Source of the DNA: Rattus norvegicus
Lineage: Eukaryota; Chordata; Mammalia; Rodentia; Muridae
Assembly: GCF_036323735.1 (NCBI RefSeq)
Contig: NC_086037.1
Location: 57,034,002 to 57,098,001 of the forward strand
Direction: 5' to 3'
DNA: 64,000 nt
Under the pieces are notes generated by a model. It was not told the DNA's origin and made no database searches. It saw only the letters and a list, made by a program, of their open reading frames with translations. The position numbers were made by a program, and so were the translations under genes. Within the stretch, counting starts at the first letter, position 1; each line of letters opens with the position of its first letter. Of the stretch, positions 1 through 10,432 are shown one piece after another.

Positions 1-537
1 CATTGAAAGGGAAGTTTTGATCAAAACCTATACGCATGTGTGAAATTCCCAAACAATTAAAAATAGGTTATAAACAAAAACATAGTTTAAATGGCTGAAT
101 AACTATGGTTGTAATCTATGGGTGTGATGTAGATTAGATGAGCCAAAATCCTGGAGAGGAGAGATGAAGCGTGGGTATACGATTGTGTGTGCCTTGTTTT
201 CACTCGAAGGAGGGCATTTGACAGTTTGGGAAGTGGACTATCAAGCTGCAGAGGTAGAATGTCTTGGGGACAACGGTGACCCAACAAACTTTCTTGGTTG
301 TGCATGGATGGGACAGCCACAGAAATAGTGTTACCTCCCACTATGGAGTATTGTTTTGGTCTTAATATGGGTTGAAAATTGTAAGCTAAGTCAAGACATT
401 TTGAGAAGTGGAGAAAATGCTCTACAGCCTAGAGGCTCCTGAGGGTTAAAGACCCACCTGGGAGAAACACCATGATGGTCCTTCCAGCAAGAAAGAGTAG
501 AAAAGTATTGTGACTGGGAGACCAGAGGCTGGAAACT
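1..537. other. Unassigned sequence
   Basis: I recognise no gene, SINE, L1 or LTR here. Open frames are short and lack family resemblance. It may be the far part of an old transposon whose 3' portion follows, but nothing in it proves that. Confidence 0.3.
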
Positions 538-708
538 GATGACAAGACAACACTTAGTATTGACTCAGGACCAAGGACAGAGACACATGGGACTGCCTGG
601 TGTAATGGAGGGCGGCACAGCTCCAGATGACAAGACAGCTTTCGCCTAGTAATTCTCAGGACCAAGGACAGAGACACATGGGCTGCCCGGTGTATTGGTG
701 GGCGGCAC
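538..708. repeat. Two-copy tandem duplication, period about 88 bp
   Basis: Copy 1 is 538-625 and copy 2 is 626-708. Both start gatgacaagaca and both contain caggaccaaggacagagac and ggcggcac near the end. They differ by several substitutions and small indels, so the duplication is not recent. Confidence 0.75.
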
Positions 709-740
709 GCTTTAGCAATCCACATGAACCAAAGTTGTAG

Positions 741-872
741 CTTCTTAACCAACCACAACCCAGATCTATTGATAATTGGTCTAATCCAAGTAGTTATGAA
801 GAATGGGAATCTGATTCTAGCGAGGATAATACCATACAGACTGTGAATGGGCTGTATATAAACATTATGTAA
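741..872 (+). other. Short open frame of possible degraded coding origin
   Basis: A 43-codon frame follows a stop at 738-740 and ends with TAA at 870-872. The composition is not low-complexity: it is polar and acidic, including YEEWESDSSED, and looks more protein-like than other frames nearby. There is no in-frame ATG at its start. I cannot name a family. The C-terminal relic of a transposon protein is one option and chance is another. Confidence 0.2.
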
Positions 873-2045
873 TACATATCTAAAAATCCAGTCCAGAAAT
901 GGTTGTGGAAGGCAGATGGAGGGCGGGAACTAGGTGGGAGAAGAGTGAGGGGGGGAGGGTTCAGGATTGTGTGTGGGGAGGGGCAGGGGGTATGACCGGA
1001 TGGCCATGAGAATGAATGGAAATCTATAACTGACTTGGCGGGAGGAGGGTAGGGAGAATTTCCAGGAAGAGACGGAGACCTGGGATAGGAGAGGTGCTCA
1101 AGAATCAATGGGGGCGGGGTTGGGGATTTAGCTCAGTGGTAGAGCGCTTGCCTAGCAAGCGCAAGGCCCTGGGTTCGGTCCCCAGCTCTGAAAAAAAGAA
1201 CCAAAAAAAAAAAAAAAAGAATCAATGGGGGTGTCCTTAGCTGTGACTTGCAGTGTTGGGGATATGGAACCCGGGGAAGCTGTCTTCTGTGGCCAGGCAG
1301 GAACCGTGGTGGAGTAATAGGGACACCAACCCACCCACAAAACTTTCAACCCAAAACTTATCCTGTCTACAAGAAATTCAGAGATTGGGGAAGAAGCAGA
1401 GACTGAGGTAATGGCCTACTAATATCTGGCCCAACTTGAGACCCATCCCATAGACCAGCACCAATCCCTGACAATATTAATGATCCTTGGTTAGATTTGC
1501 AGATGTGTGTACTTGCAGGAGTCTAGCATGGCTGTTCTCGGAGAGGTTCCATCCACCAACTGACTCACATAGATGCAGACATCCACAGCTGAAGAGTGGT
1601 TGGGGCTTGGGAACTCTTATGGAAGAATAGGAGGAAGGGTTGCAGTCCCTAAGGGGATAGGGAGTTCAACTGAGTCAACTAACTTGGACTCTTGGGGTTC
1701 TCAGAGTCTGAATCACCAACCAAAGAGCATACACAGGCTGGACCTGGGCCCCCCGCACATACGCAGCAGATGTGCAGCTTGGTTTTCATGTGGGTCCTGA
1801 ACAACTGGAGTGTGGGCTACCCCAATAGCTGTTGCCTGTACTTGGGACATGTTCTTCTAGCTGGGCTGCCTTGTCTGGCCCCAAGGGGGAGAGGAAGTGC
1901 CTAGCCTTGCAGAGACTTGAAGGGCCAGCAGGCCCCCACTCACTCAGAGGAGAAGAGGAGGGGAATGGGGGGAAGGATTGTAGGAGGGGGGCAGTGAGTG
2001 GGATGTAAAGTGAATAAGTAAAAAGTTAAGAAAAAATATCTTGAA
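873..2045 (+). mobile_element. Rodent L1-like 3' region (Lx type suspected), split by an ID element
   Basis: G-rich, stop-filled sequence resembles a common rodent interspersed repeat that I associate with L1 3' UTRs. It ends in an A-rich stretch after gtaaagtgaataagtaaaaa. The ID at 1115-1217 interrupts it cleanly, so this repeat is older than that ID. The family name is uncertain and an ERV-derived origin is not excluded. Confidence 0.5.
1115..1217 (+). mobile_element. ID SINE, full length, with target-site duplication
   Basis: It starts at the canonical ggggttggggatttagctca, has tRNA-like A and B boxes (agctcagtggtagagcg and gggttcggtcc) and ends in an A-rich tail. An exact 14-bp duplication, agaatcaatggggg, flanks it at 1101-1114 and 1218-1231. 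ID elements derive from BC1/tRNA-Ala and move by L1 machinery. The near-consensus body points to a recent, rat-lineage insertion. Confidence 0.95.
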
Positions 2046-2056
2046 AATAGTCCAGC

Positions 2057-2165
2057 CAAGAATCTTAAAGGCAGAGGCAGATAGATCTCTGTGATTTTGG
2101 GGCCAGCCTGGTCTACATAGCAAGTTCTAGGCCAGCCAAGGCTACATAGTGAGAGCTTATCTCCA
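2057..2165 (+). mobile_element. B1 SINE, 5'-truncated
   Basis: Contains the B1 landmarks aggcagaggcagatagatct, gccagcctggtctacatag and caagttctaggccagcc, with an A-rich end that runs into a purine microsatellite. Confidence 0.8.
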
Positions 2166-2246
2166 AAGAAGAAGGAGAAGAAGGAAAAAAAGAAGAGAGG
2201 AGAAGGAGGAAGAGGAAGAAGGGGGGAAGAGGAAGGAGGAGGAGTC
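2160..2246. repeat. GA/GAA-rich purine microsatellite
   Basis: About 85 bp of almost pure purine built of gaagaagg, gagg and aaga steps. It probably grew from the A-tail of the preceding B1. Confidence 0.8.
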
Positions 2247-2335
2247 TGAATGTTTTCCTCTGGCTTCCACAGGCACCCACACATATACTTATATAAATAC
2301 AGACACATAAATAAAAATCAAAACGAATCCTAAAA
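2246..2335 (+). mobile_element. B3-type SINE, 3' end only
   Basis: Contains the B3 tail landmarks ttttcctctggcttccacag and gcacccacacatatac, followed by ataaataaaaatcaaaa. The tRNA-related head is missing. Confidence 0.6.
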
Positions 2336-2360
2336 AACATCTTAAACATTTGTCGAAGAA

Positions 2361-2545
2361 GGGGCTTGGGAGGTGACTTAGCAGGTAAAGCATTTGGGGT
2401 GCAAGTTTAAGGACTGAAGTTCAGATCCCCAGAACTCAAGGAAAAACTGGGTGGGAGTGGCGCTCCACCTGCAACCCCCAGAGTGTGCGAGCCGGAGATA
2501 GAGAATTCTTAGAGCGACACAAAGTGGTGAGCTCTGGAGCCGCTT
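2361..2545 (+). mobile_element. B4/RSINE-type SINE, diverged
   Basis: It begins ggggcttgggaggtgactta, a tRNA-derived head, and continues through cagatccccagaactcaagg and gtgagctctgg. Many mismatches to the remembered B4 consensus suggest an old copy. Confidence 0.65.
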
Positions 2546-2761
2546 CAATAGATATGGAGCTGCAGAAAAAGGAGTCTTAGTAAAAAGCCACGGATGGGTA
2601 GGCACCTTCTAAGGGCACTAACGCAACTTGCAACCAATGCACCAACAGGTGTGATGAACTCCAGAAGAGGAGGGCCAATAGCATTTAAGTAGGATATAAG
2701 ATAACTGCAAGCCTAGAATCCATTTATTCCAGAGAACTAGTCATTAAAGAAATGAAGGCAT

Positions 2762-2950
2762 GGGGCTGGAGAGATGGCTCAGAGGTTAATAGCACTGGCT
2801 GCTTCTCCAGAGGTCCTGAGTTCAATTCCCAGCTCACAACCATCTGTAGTGGGATCCGATGCCCTTTTCTGGTGTGTCTGAAGACAGCTACAGTGTACTC
2901 ATATAAAATAACAAACGAAAAAAATAAATATAACAAATGCTTTAAAAAAT
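2762..2950 (+). mobile_element. B2 SINE
   Basis: Head ggggctggagagatggctca, middle cagaggtcctgagttcaatt and 3' part ctggtgtgtctgaagacagc with an A-rich tail match B2. A short internal stretch around the 'caaccacatggtgg' segment is missing. Imperfect flanks (aatgaaggcat and aattgaagtcat) could be the target-site duplication. Confidence 0.92.
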
Positions 2951-2987
2951 TGAAGTCATGATAAAGACAGTTTAAAACGTGATATCG

Positions 2988-3570
2988 ATTTATTTTTTTT
3001 AATTGATTTTTAAATTTACATTTCAAATGTTATCCCCCTTTCCTGTTTCCCATCCATAAACCTCCATCTGGTCCCCCCACCCCCTGCTTCTGTGAGGGTG
3101 TTCCCCACCCATCCACCCACCCCTTCTCACCTCCCTGCCCTGACATTCCCCTACACTGGAGGAGTCCAGCCTTGGCAGGACCAAGGGCTTCTCCTCCCAT
3201 TGGTGCCCAACAAGGCCATCCTCTGCTACATATGCAACTGGAGCCATGGGTCTGTCCATGTGTAGTCTTTGGATGGTGGTTTAGTCCCTGGGAGCTCTGG
3301 TTGGTTGGTACTGTTGTTTTTATGGGGTTGCTAACCCCTTCGGCTCCTTCAATCCTTTCTCTAACTCCTCCATTGGGAATCCCATTCTCAGTTCAATGGT
3401 TGGCTGCGAGCATCTGCTTCTGTATTTGTCATGCTCTGGCAGAACCTCTCAGGAGACAGTTATGTCAGGCTCCTGTCAGCATGCACCTCTTGGCATTTCC
3501 GATGGTGACTGGCTTTGGTGACTGTATATGGGCTGGGTCCCCAGGTGGGGCAGTCTCTGGATGGCCTGAG
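2988..3570 (-). mobile_element. 5'-truncated rodent L1, 3' end
   Basis: On the plus strand it starts with T-rich sequence and tttacatttcaaatgttatc, the reverse complement of the rodent L1 3' terminus. It continues through ccagccttggcaggacc and gggagctctggttggttggt, shared with the L1 copy at 50490-51477. No intact ORF2 remains. Confidence 0.88.
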
Positions 3571-3974
3571 AAAGACATTTCTAGACAAACGAAGAATGAG
3601 AGTAGAAAGCAAGCAAGCAAGTAAACAAACAAAAAACCTCAAACCAAACCCAAACCCAAACCATGTACCCAGATAGAAACATCCTAGGAAGAGAGGAACA
3701 AAGGCAGGTGAGGAAAACCTGTGGGTAAACATATGAATGCATACTGACAGCACAGAGCGAGAAACCCGTGGCCCGTGGGTGTTATTGACGGCAGGGTGAA
3801 AACCACGGAAGCTGACTGGAATATGTGAAGAGTCCTAATGAATTATAGGGAATCGCACTGCTTTGTGTTGTGCAGGACTAGGGAAAGTATGGATGCCAGA
3901 ATCCAGCGATAACTGTCAGGAATACCCACAGAATGTTTTCTTTGAAGCAAATAGACGGGAAGAACGGAGCAGTG
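3571..3974. other. Gene-free stretch
   Basis: Begins with a diverged CAAG/CAAA simple repeat (about 3605-3662). The remainder has no feature I recognise. Confidence 0.4.
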
Positions 3975-4130
3975 CTGGGGGAGATGGCTTAGTGGGATAC
4001 AAACACTAGTGGTGCAAGCCGCAGGACCTGCGTTTGATGTCTGGAACCCACATAGAAAAGCCAGTCACAGAAGCCGTCCTCTGATTACACCATGGCACAC
4101 GGGTGCCCCTCAACAAATAAATGACATAAT
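3975..4130 (+). mobile_element. Diverged B3/B4-type SINE
   Basis: A tRNA-derived head (gctgggggagatggcttagt) and ccgtcctctgattac in place of the usual 'gccctcttctggcc' point to an old B3/B4 copy. Confidence 0.55.
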
Positions 4131-4623
4131 GGGATAATAAGATAGCTCAATTAATTCAAAAGTGTAAAAAGAGAACACAAAAAATGAGATCAACAGAAAA
4201 ATGATTAAGGTGGTAGTTACAAGCCCTCGCTTACATATGATTATATAGTTAAATGCTTATTGAATCAATCGATACAAGAGCATATCAGCCCCACAGTATA
4301 GTCTAAACATGGCATCGTAAGCTGCATTTAAATATAGGACAACATACTTTTAATTGATTTGCATATGTGAAAATGTGTTTCAAAGTAATTTTTTTGGAAC
4401 AAAAATTTCTTTGCACAGGGGGATATGCAAAATATAGAAAACTCCTTTGGGCAGGGTAGATATGAGATTTATGCCATAACAGATGTTGGGCGAGGCGGCA
4501 TCTTGAGTTTGAATTTACTCTATGTAAATTATGAGACTTTCAGAGGTGGAAGCAAGACACACAGTGATGTTTAATGTCATGTGCATCTGGAACTAGATCT
4601 CATATATAGAAAGATGGCAATGC
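4131..4623. other. AT-rich unique sequence
   Basis: No gene or repeat recognised. It is AT-rich, with scattered TTAAT and ATTTAAAT steps and no open frame of note. Confidence 0.4.
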
Positions 4624-4815
4624 GGGGCTGGAGAGACGGCTCTGTTCTTGCAGGGGACCGAAGTTCAGTTTCCCATACCCTTGTCCAGTAGCTCACGACT
4701 GCCTGTAACTCCAGTTTTCCAGGATCTGACGCCCTCTTCTGGCCAGTGTGGGTCTACTGCACTCATGTGTGTATACCCCTGTACCAGATACACATATACT
4801 TACAAAAAAGTCAAT
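4624..4815 (+). mobile_element. B3 SINE
   Basis: Head ggggctggagagacggctct, then actgcctgtaactccag and ctgacgccctcttctggcc, with a degenerate CA-rich tail. Confidence 0.8.
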
Positions 4816-5019
4816 GAATATTCATAATTTTTGTTTAGCATTCTGGTCCCTTAAGAGGAAGGAATTATGCCATTGTCTATATATAACTCTGTCTGAAAGA
4901 TACCAGAAAGTTTTAATCCCGCTTGATTTACTTTATAGATCATTTCTCTGGTTATTTTCACTTCTTTGTCCTAACTGTGGGTAATATGTTGGTTCTGGCG
5001 CATTAGTTTTTTTTTCTTT

Positions 5020-5385
5020 TCATCTCTGGGACAAAATTCCCAACAGAATCAACCTAAGGGAGGAATAAAGAGTTCATGTCGATTGACAGTTAGAGGGGCA
5101 ATAGCCCACTAGGGTGGGCAAAACATGATATCAGAGTGAGCATCTGGCCACATTGTGTTCATAGCCAGGAAACAGATGGGCATCAGCTCTCAGCTTACTC
5201 TCTCTTTTTTTTTTTATCCAATCTGGGACCCCTAGCCTAAGGGATGGTGCCGCCCACATTCACAGTGGGGTTTTCCCTGTCAACCTTAACCCTTTCCTGG
5301 AAATACCCTCCTAGATGTGCCCAGAGGTGTGTTTCCATGGTAACTGTAAATCCAGTCAAACTGACAGTTAAGGTTAATCGGCACA
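5020..5385 (-). mobile_element. Old rodent LTR-type repeat, antisense
   Basis: Plus-strand landmarks (gggacaaaattcccaacag, aagggatggtgccgcccaca, aatccagtcaaactgacag) resemble the reverse complement of the rodent LTRs seen better preserved elsewhere in this window. Heavy divergence makes the family uncertain. Confidence 0.45.
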
Positions 5386-5394
5386 GGTAATTGA

Positions 5395-5500
5395 GGAAGT
5401 TGGGCTTAGATAGTGTAAGGGCTGAAGCCTGCGTAGGGTGTGTGAGGTCCTCAGTTTAGTCCCCAGCATGGTAGACAGTCTAACAAGCAAACAAGGAAAA
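5395..5500 (+). mobile_element. Possible tRNA-derived SINE relic (ID-like)
   Basis: Weak match to a tRNA-like head and B box (tcctcagtttagtccccagc), followed by a CAAA-rich tail. Very diverged. Confidence 0.35.
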
Positions 5501-6679
5501 CAAAGCAAACATAAGACACTGTCCAACCCAGACAGTGTATGAGGGATAGGGGCAGGGGCGGGTAACAGAAGGAAGGAGCCCTACATGGTTGCCTGATGCC
5601 CCTGGGCTGTGCAAACATAGGCAACCGTCTTCACTGTATACTTAGGAAGTCTTCCAGTGGGTTTTAAACTTCACTGTGTCTATAGATGGGCCTTGTTTGA
5701 AAAGGGAGAAATCTACAAATGCTGGGCTTGCCTTCCCTGGCAATTACACCAAAGCTGCTGCTCCTGGAATCGATACCTCTCTCCTCCGGAGCTTGGATTA
5801 AATAAACCCACACTGAGGAGGAGAAGGTGCGAGGCATGGGGATGTGGAGTTTGTTTTCAGAATACAAATTAGAGTCAGGATGTCATGGGGAAAAAAAGCT
5901 TGCAATTTTACGATGTCTCAGCACCTGCTACTTGTAGAAGCTCTTGCTTATAGGACAGGCAGGGCTCAACTCACCTTGATGTGAATTCCAGTTGTATTTT
6001 ACTTGGATCGCTTAAGCTAGTGACCCAAGACGCACATTTAAAAGACCCTCTCCCACTAGCAGCTTAAGCCCATGGCTTTCATGTAGCCCCATGTGAAACC
6101 TTTACTCAAGCCCCTGCCTCTGAATTTAGTGACTCCCACCCCACCCCCATTCCTTTGGATTCACCGCTGCCTCTCATCCTCCCTCTCTTTTCTTTTTTTC
6201 TCTATTCTTTCCCTCTGGTTCTCCATTCCCCCTTCCTTTGACCCAGGGGCAGAGACATTACTTCGGATGTACTGGGTTTTCCTTGCTCAGGATCTGGAAG
6301 TAAAAATTACATGGAGGTACGTCACACTCGAGCCTTGCATTTAATGAGCCAGGGGCTGTCCCAGGTGGGTCTTATCTGGATGCTGAGGAAGAGCACAAGG
6401 TTGGGCACCACCTCCAGAGGGGGTGAAGTTGCATCAACTGGGTATGAGTCAGACAATCACCACAAGGGCATCTGCCAGGGTGATCACGTTTCCCCTGTGA
6501 GAGGGCTCTGGTAGCAGGTCAGATAGTTAGACATTAGACCATCCACCGGAGAAGACAGGTGGGAAGGACACACAACAAACGCACACCACACATGGCCTCT
6601 CTCCATTTCCCATTAAGGCAGGGTTGCCGGCTGGCTGCTCTGGTCCTGGAAATCCAGGTTAGCTGAGGGGCACAGACAG
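5501..6679. other. Unique gene-free stretch
   Basis: No SINE, L1 or LTR recognised. Short frames of 67-83 codons on both strands have no protein-like signature. A C/T-rich patch lies near 6130-6240. Confidence 0.4.
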
Positions 6680-6950
6680 CATACAGCTTCACCATGAATT
6701 ATTTATATTTCTGTCACCCGAGGACTCCCAGAAAGCGATTGGGTTAATTCACACACTGTCTGTCACCAAACAATTCTAAGGTAGAATTTTCTCATAAACT
6801 GTGGAGAGTTCTTAATTAGTAATTAGAAAATGATTATACCTTGTAAAAAACACATTTTCTTGATTATGTTGACGCGGCTGTGCAATTACGTTTCAAATTA
6901 GTTTGAACAATGTTTAATGCAAGAACTCTCATTCTGGTCCACCCCGCAGG
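6680..6950. other. AT-rich repeat-free block, candidate conserved non-coding element
   Basis: A complex, AT-rich segment without rodent repeats. It carries several homeodomain-type cores (gggttaattca, cttaattagtaattagaaaa, aattagtttgaa) and a cgattgggtt CCAAT-like site. Texture alone suggests an enhancer-like block. Conservation cannot be judged here. Confidence 0.3.
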
Positions 6951-7139
6951 ACAACTTGGGTGGGGTCAGGTTGAGGGTCAGCTCAGCAGGAACACAGGGC
7001 TCCCGATCTTGGCAAGGGTTATTACTGTTCTGGGGGTTCTGTGTGGTCTGTAGGTTGCTGACGAGGGCTTAATTAACTCCATCACACAGTCTCAACATTG
7101 AGACCGAGACCTGGTAGGTTTCATGTATTTTGCTGTTCT

Positions 7140-7352
7140 TATTAATATTATTGTGCGTGTGGGTGTCTTGCCTACAGGTATGACTGTGCATTATGTGCAC
7201 CTGTGTTTGGAGGTCAGGAAAGAGTGTCAGATTCTATGGGACTGGACTTACAGATGGTTGTGAGCCACCATGTGGGTGTTGGGAACTGAATCCTCTTCCT
7301 CTGGATGAGTAGTCAAATACTCTTAACTGTGGAACCATATCTTCAGTTCCAG
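7140..7352 (-). mobile_element. B3 SINE, antisense, diverged
   Basis: Plus-strand landmarks ttacagatggttgtgagcca, ccatgtgggtgttgggaact and ctcttaactgtggaaccata are the reverse complement of a B3/B2 body. Confidence 0.7.
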
Positions 7353-7464
7353 CTTTTATATCTTAATGTTATTTTTATTAAATATAGTTTAATATTATTT
7401 AATCCTATTATAGTGCATTTGTATTTAAATATCATCATATGTGTTATTGATTAATAGTGCCTGT

Positions 7465-7552
7465 ATCAGGTGGCTCCAGGGGATCCAACACCCTCTTCTG
7501 GGTCTCTGCAGGCACCCACACCCGCATAAGTAAAAATAAAACTTTTAAATAA
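7465..7552 (+). mobile_element. B3 SINE 3' fragment
   Basis: Contains caacaccctcttctgggtct and ctgcaggcacccacaccc, followed by an A-rich tail aataaaactttt. Confidence 0.65.
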
Positions 7553-7686
7553 AAAAGCATTGTAGGATACATTTATGTTGTTCAGACTAAGAAGGAAAAT
7601 TAATAACAATTAATAATAAAACAAACAGTCCCAAAAATAACAAATGGAATGAATACTTTGTAGACAGTTGATAGTTACCTGTAGTG

Positions 7687-8178
7687 ACTGTGAGTGTGTG
7701 TGTGTGCGCGCATGTATGTGTTTGTGTGTGGTGTGTGTGTGTGCGTGTGTGTATTGGTTTGTGTGTATGCATGTGTGTTTATGTGTGCGTGTATGTGTGT
7801 GTTTGTGTGTATGTGTGTGCATGTGTGTATGTGTTTGTGTGTATGTGTGTGTGCGTTGTGTGTGTAGGTGTGTATGTGTGTGTATGTATGTATATATGTG
7901 TGTGTCTGTGTCTGTGTGTGTGCATGTGTGTGTGTATGTGTGTTTGTGTGTGTGTATGTGTGTGTATGTGTGTTTGTGTGTGTATGTGTGTTTGTGTATG
8001 TGTGTGTCTGTGTCTGTGTGTGTGCATGTGTGTATGTGTGTTTGTGTGTGTATATGTGTTTGTGTGTGTATGTGTGTTTGTGTGTGTGTATGTGTGTGTA
8101 TATGTGTTTGTGTGTGTGTGTGTTTGTGTATGTGTATGTGTGTGTATGTGTATGTGTGTGTGTATGTGTATGTGTGTG
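7687..8178. repeat. Long compound (TG)n microsatellite
   Basis: About 490 bp of alternating purine-pyrimidine with tgtgtttg, tgtgtatg and gcatgtgtg variants. It is open in several frames, giving spurious Cys/Val-rich translations. Such tracts can adopt Z-DNA. The adjacent antisense B1 is a plausible landmark but not its source. Confidence 0.97.
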
Positions 8179-8182
8179 TAGT

Positions 8183-8290
8183 TTAGGCAGAGTCTCTCAC
8201 TACATAACCCTGTTTGGTCTGGAACTCACAATCCTTCTGCCTCAGGAAATGTGCTGGGATTGTAGGCAAGTGCCATTGTACTCAAATGTC
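8183..8290 (-). mobile_element. B1 SINE, antisense
   Basis: Plus strand carries gcagagtctctcactacata, ctggaactcacaatccttct and gtgctgggattgtaggcaag, the reverse complement of a B1. Confidence 0.78.
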
Positions 8291-8399
8291 AAATCGTGAT
8301 GAAAAAGAATGCGATCTGGAGGGGGATGTTGGGACAGTGGATTTAAGTAGCATCATTTAGGACAAAATGGGATAAGTGGCAAGCACAACCATTGATCTC

Positions 8400-8930
8400 T
8401 CTAGGTGTATTGAAAGGAAATGGATCGGCTCAGCACCCCCGAGACCAAGTTCTCAGCACAAAGAAGATTGATTTGCCCCGGGTGGGGGGGACAGAGGCAG
8501 GGAAAAGAGACAAAGACAGGAGATAGAGGATGAGGGAGAAGAGGAAGGGAACAAGGGAAGGAGAGGATGGGTATCTGTCCCAGAGGGGGACAAAAGACCA
8601 CTTCTGGATAGAGAGAATCAGACATGGCCCATAGGAAGGAAAAAGGCAGTTTATAAAGGTACAAGGGGAAACCCGTGTTAGGATGGGGTGTTTAATTTTA
8701 ATTAGGCATGTTAATTAGGGGCTTTTGATTGATGGACTTTGATACTTTGATAGCTGGACCTTGGTAGTCAGCCTCAGGAGAAAGTGGCCAAATAAGGGAA
8801 TAGACCTTGGGGCTGCCTTTAGGAATGTAATCTGCTTCTAGCCATGCAGAGGGAATTGGGAGAAGGGCAGGGCCTGTTGGAGCCACGCTCAACGTGCTTG
8901 AGCTAGCCGGAGCCCCTTCAAGTGTGATGC
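8400..8930. mobile_element. Possible rodent LTR-like repeat
   Basis: Purine-rich stretch followed by tttataaaggtacaagggg and gtgtttaattttaattagg. It reminds me of a rodent medium-reiteration LTR, but I cannot define termini, a primer-binding site or a target-site duplication. Orientation is left open. Confidence 0.3.
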
Positions 8931-9889
8931 CTGATTTGTGCCGCAGAGGCTCGCCAATCTACACCCTGCTGTGAATGCTTGCTGCCGCTTGAATGGTTGG
9001 TTCCTCTGTACCAGGCTCCTTAGAGGATGGATGCTGCGATCCACAAGCCCCAGCCCTAAAGCATCAGAAACACCAGGAGAAAACCCCAAGGCAGAGGGAC
9101 CAAGGGTGGACAGTGGGGAGTGGAGGACCCTCCAAGCTGTATCTCTTCAGGACTGGGCCCTATACCTGTCTCTGCCTCTCACAGGGATGCATCAGCAGGT
9201 AAAGCAATGCCAGCGTGGCGTTTGGATTAATTTTAATTTTTATTGTGTACATTTGGCTTATGTAAGGACATTTTCATACACGTATATGATTTATGTTGAG
9301 CGTAATTTTCCTCTCATGTCTCGCTCCCCTCCCTCATCATTTGTTTGTTTGTTTGTTTATCCGTTCACTCATTTACTTTTGGCACTGTAAGGAGCTATCA
9401 GGAAAATGCTTTGAGTTTTAAAAGGACCAAAACACTTTTCTCAAGCCGGACCTGTGCCAACTTATTTAAATGAGTTGTCCACTGTAGTAGCCACGTGCCA
9501 CTATTTAAACCCAATAAAATGAAATGAAACGGTAAGGCCTGTTCCTCAAGAGCTGATGTTTTTACAAAGACCTCAGTGGTTACATGGACCTAATGGATGG
9601 TGCCTTACTGAACAACATGATGTACATAGACTGCCTTCCTCATCTTAGACATTCCGTGACATACTATAAATTTAAACAAATCACATGTCTTTAAGCAAAA
9701 AAAAAATCACAATTAGTCATTATCTTCCTCAAATATTCCCTCTTTACTACCTACCAGTCATGCCCAGCCTGTGGGCTTAACCATTCTGGGAGGCTATCTG
9801 TGACCCAACACAAGCCCTTAAACTTACTTAAAACATTATGAGACTTTTTTTGTATGTGATTTCTTTTTTAAAAAAAAACTGATTTTTTC
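8931..9889. other. Gene-free stretch
   Basis: No coding exon or well-preserved repeat. A TTTG run lies at 9341-9358. The T-rich sequence at 9225-9340 may be an old L1 3' fragment in antisense. Confidence 0.35.
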
Positions 9890-9892
9890 TTA

Positions 9893-10074
9893 AGGATTTT
9901 ATTTCTTTATTTTTATATATGAGTACAGTGTTGCTGTCTTCAGACACACCAGAAGAGGGCATCAGATCCCATTACAGAGGGTTGTGAGCCACCATGTGGT
10001 TGCTGGAGATTGAACTCAGGACCTTTGGAAGAGCAGTCAGTGCTCTTGACCATTGAGCCATCTCTCCAGCCCTT
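9893..10074 (-). mobile_element. B2 SINE, antisense
   Basis: Plus strand shows T-rich tail complement, tgtcttcagacacaccagaa, gagccaccatgtggttgctg and gagccatctctccagccc. Close to consensus. Confidence 0.93.
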
Positions 10075-10205
10075 AAAAGTACTCTATTGTGAGCAAACTT
10101 TGTAGATGACAAAGTTGTGTCTCAAAGCCAAAAGGTTGGACACATTTAGACCATCACACACTGTCAAAAGTTTGTGAAATGCTTTCATGCACTTAATCAC
10201 TAGAC

Positions 10206-10268
10206 TTGAGAGAGAGAGAGACAGAGACAGAGAGAGACAGAGACAGAGACAGACAGAGACAGAGAGAG
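10206..10268. repeat. GA/CAGA microsatellite
   Basis: agagagagagacagagacag and variants over about 63 bp. It probably arose in the tail of the adjoining antisense SINE. Confidence 0.9.
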
Positions 10269-10299
10269 CACAAGTGAGGGAGAACACAAGCTACAGTGT

Positions 10300-10432
10300 G
10301 TGTTTGGATAAAAGCCAACTTTGGGAGTCAATTCTTCCCTCTACTGTGGAATCCTGGGATCAAACTCAGGTTCTCAGGTTTGCACAGCAAGTAAGTAAGG
10401 GCCTTTATCTGCTGAGCCTTCTCACCAGCCAA
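10300..10432 (-). mobile_element. B3/B4-type SINE, antisense
   Basis: gggatcaaactcaggttctc and ctgctgagccttctcaccag are the reverse complement of a tRNA-derived SINE head. Confidence 0.6.

Noticed and set aside
1115..1217. tRNA gene
   Set aside because: A and B boxes are present because ID elements derive from a tRNA-like gene, but the A-tail, target-site duplication and multiple dispersed copies mark it as a SINE.
3172..3624. 150-codon plus-strand frame
   Set aside because: It is the antisense of an L1 3' region and runs into a CAAG repeat.
7668..8299. Cys/Val-rich frames of 143-172 codons
   Set aside because: Products of the (TG)n array, present in all three plus frames.
8889..9390. 150-codon plus-strand frame at 8938-9390 as a gene
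   Set aside because: No recognisable domain, no supporting splice or codon signal, and the window around it looks like old non-coding DNA.
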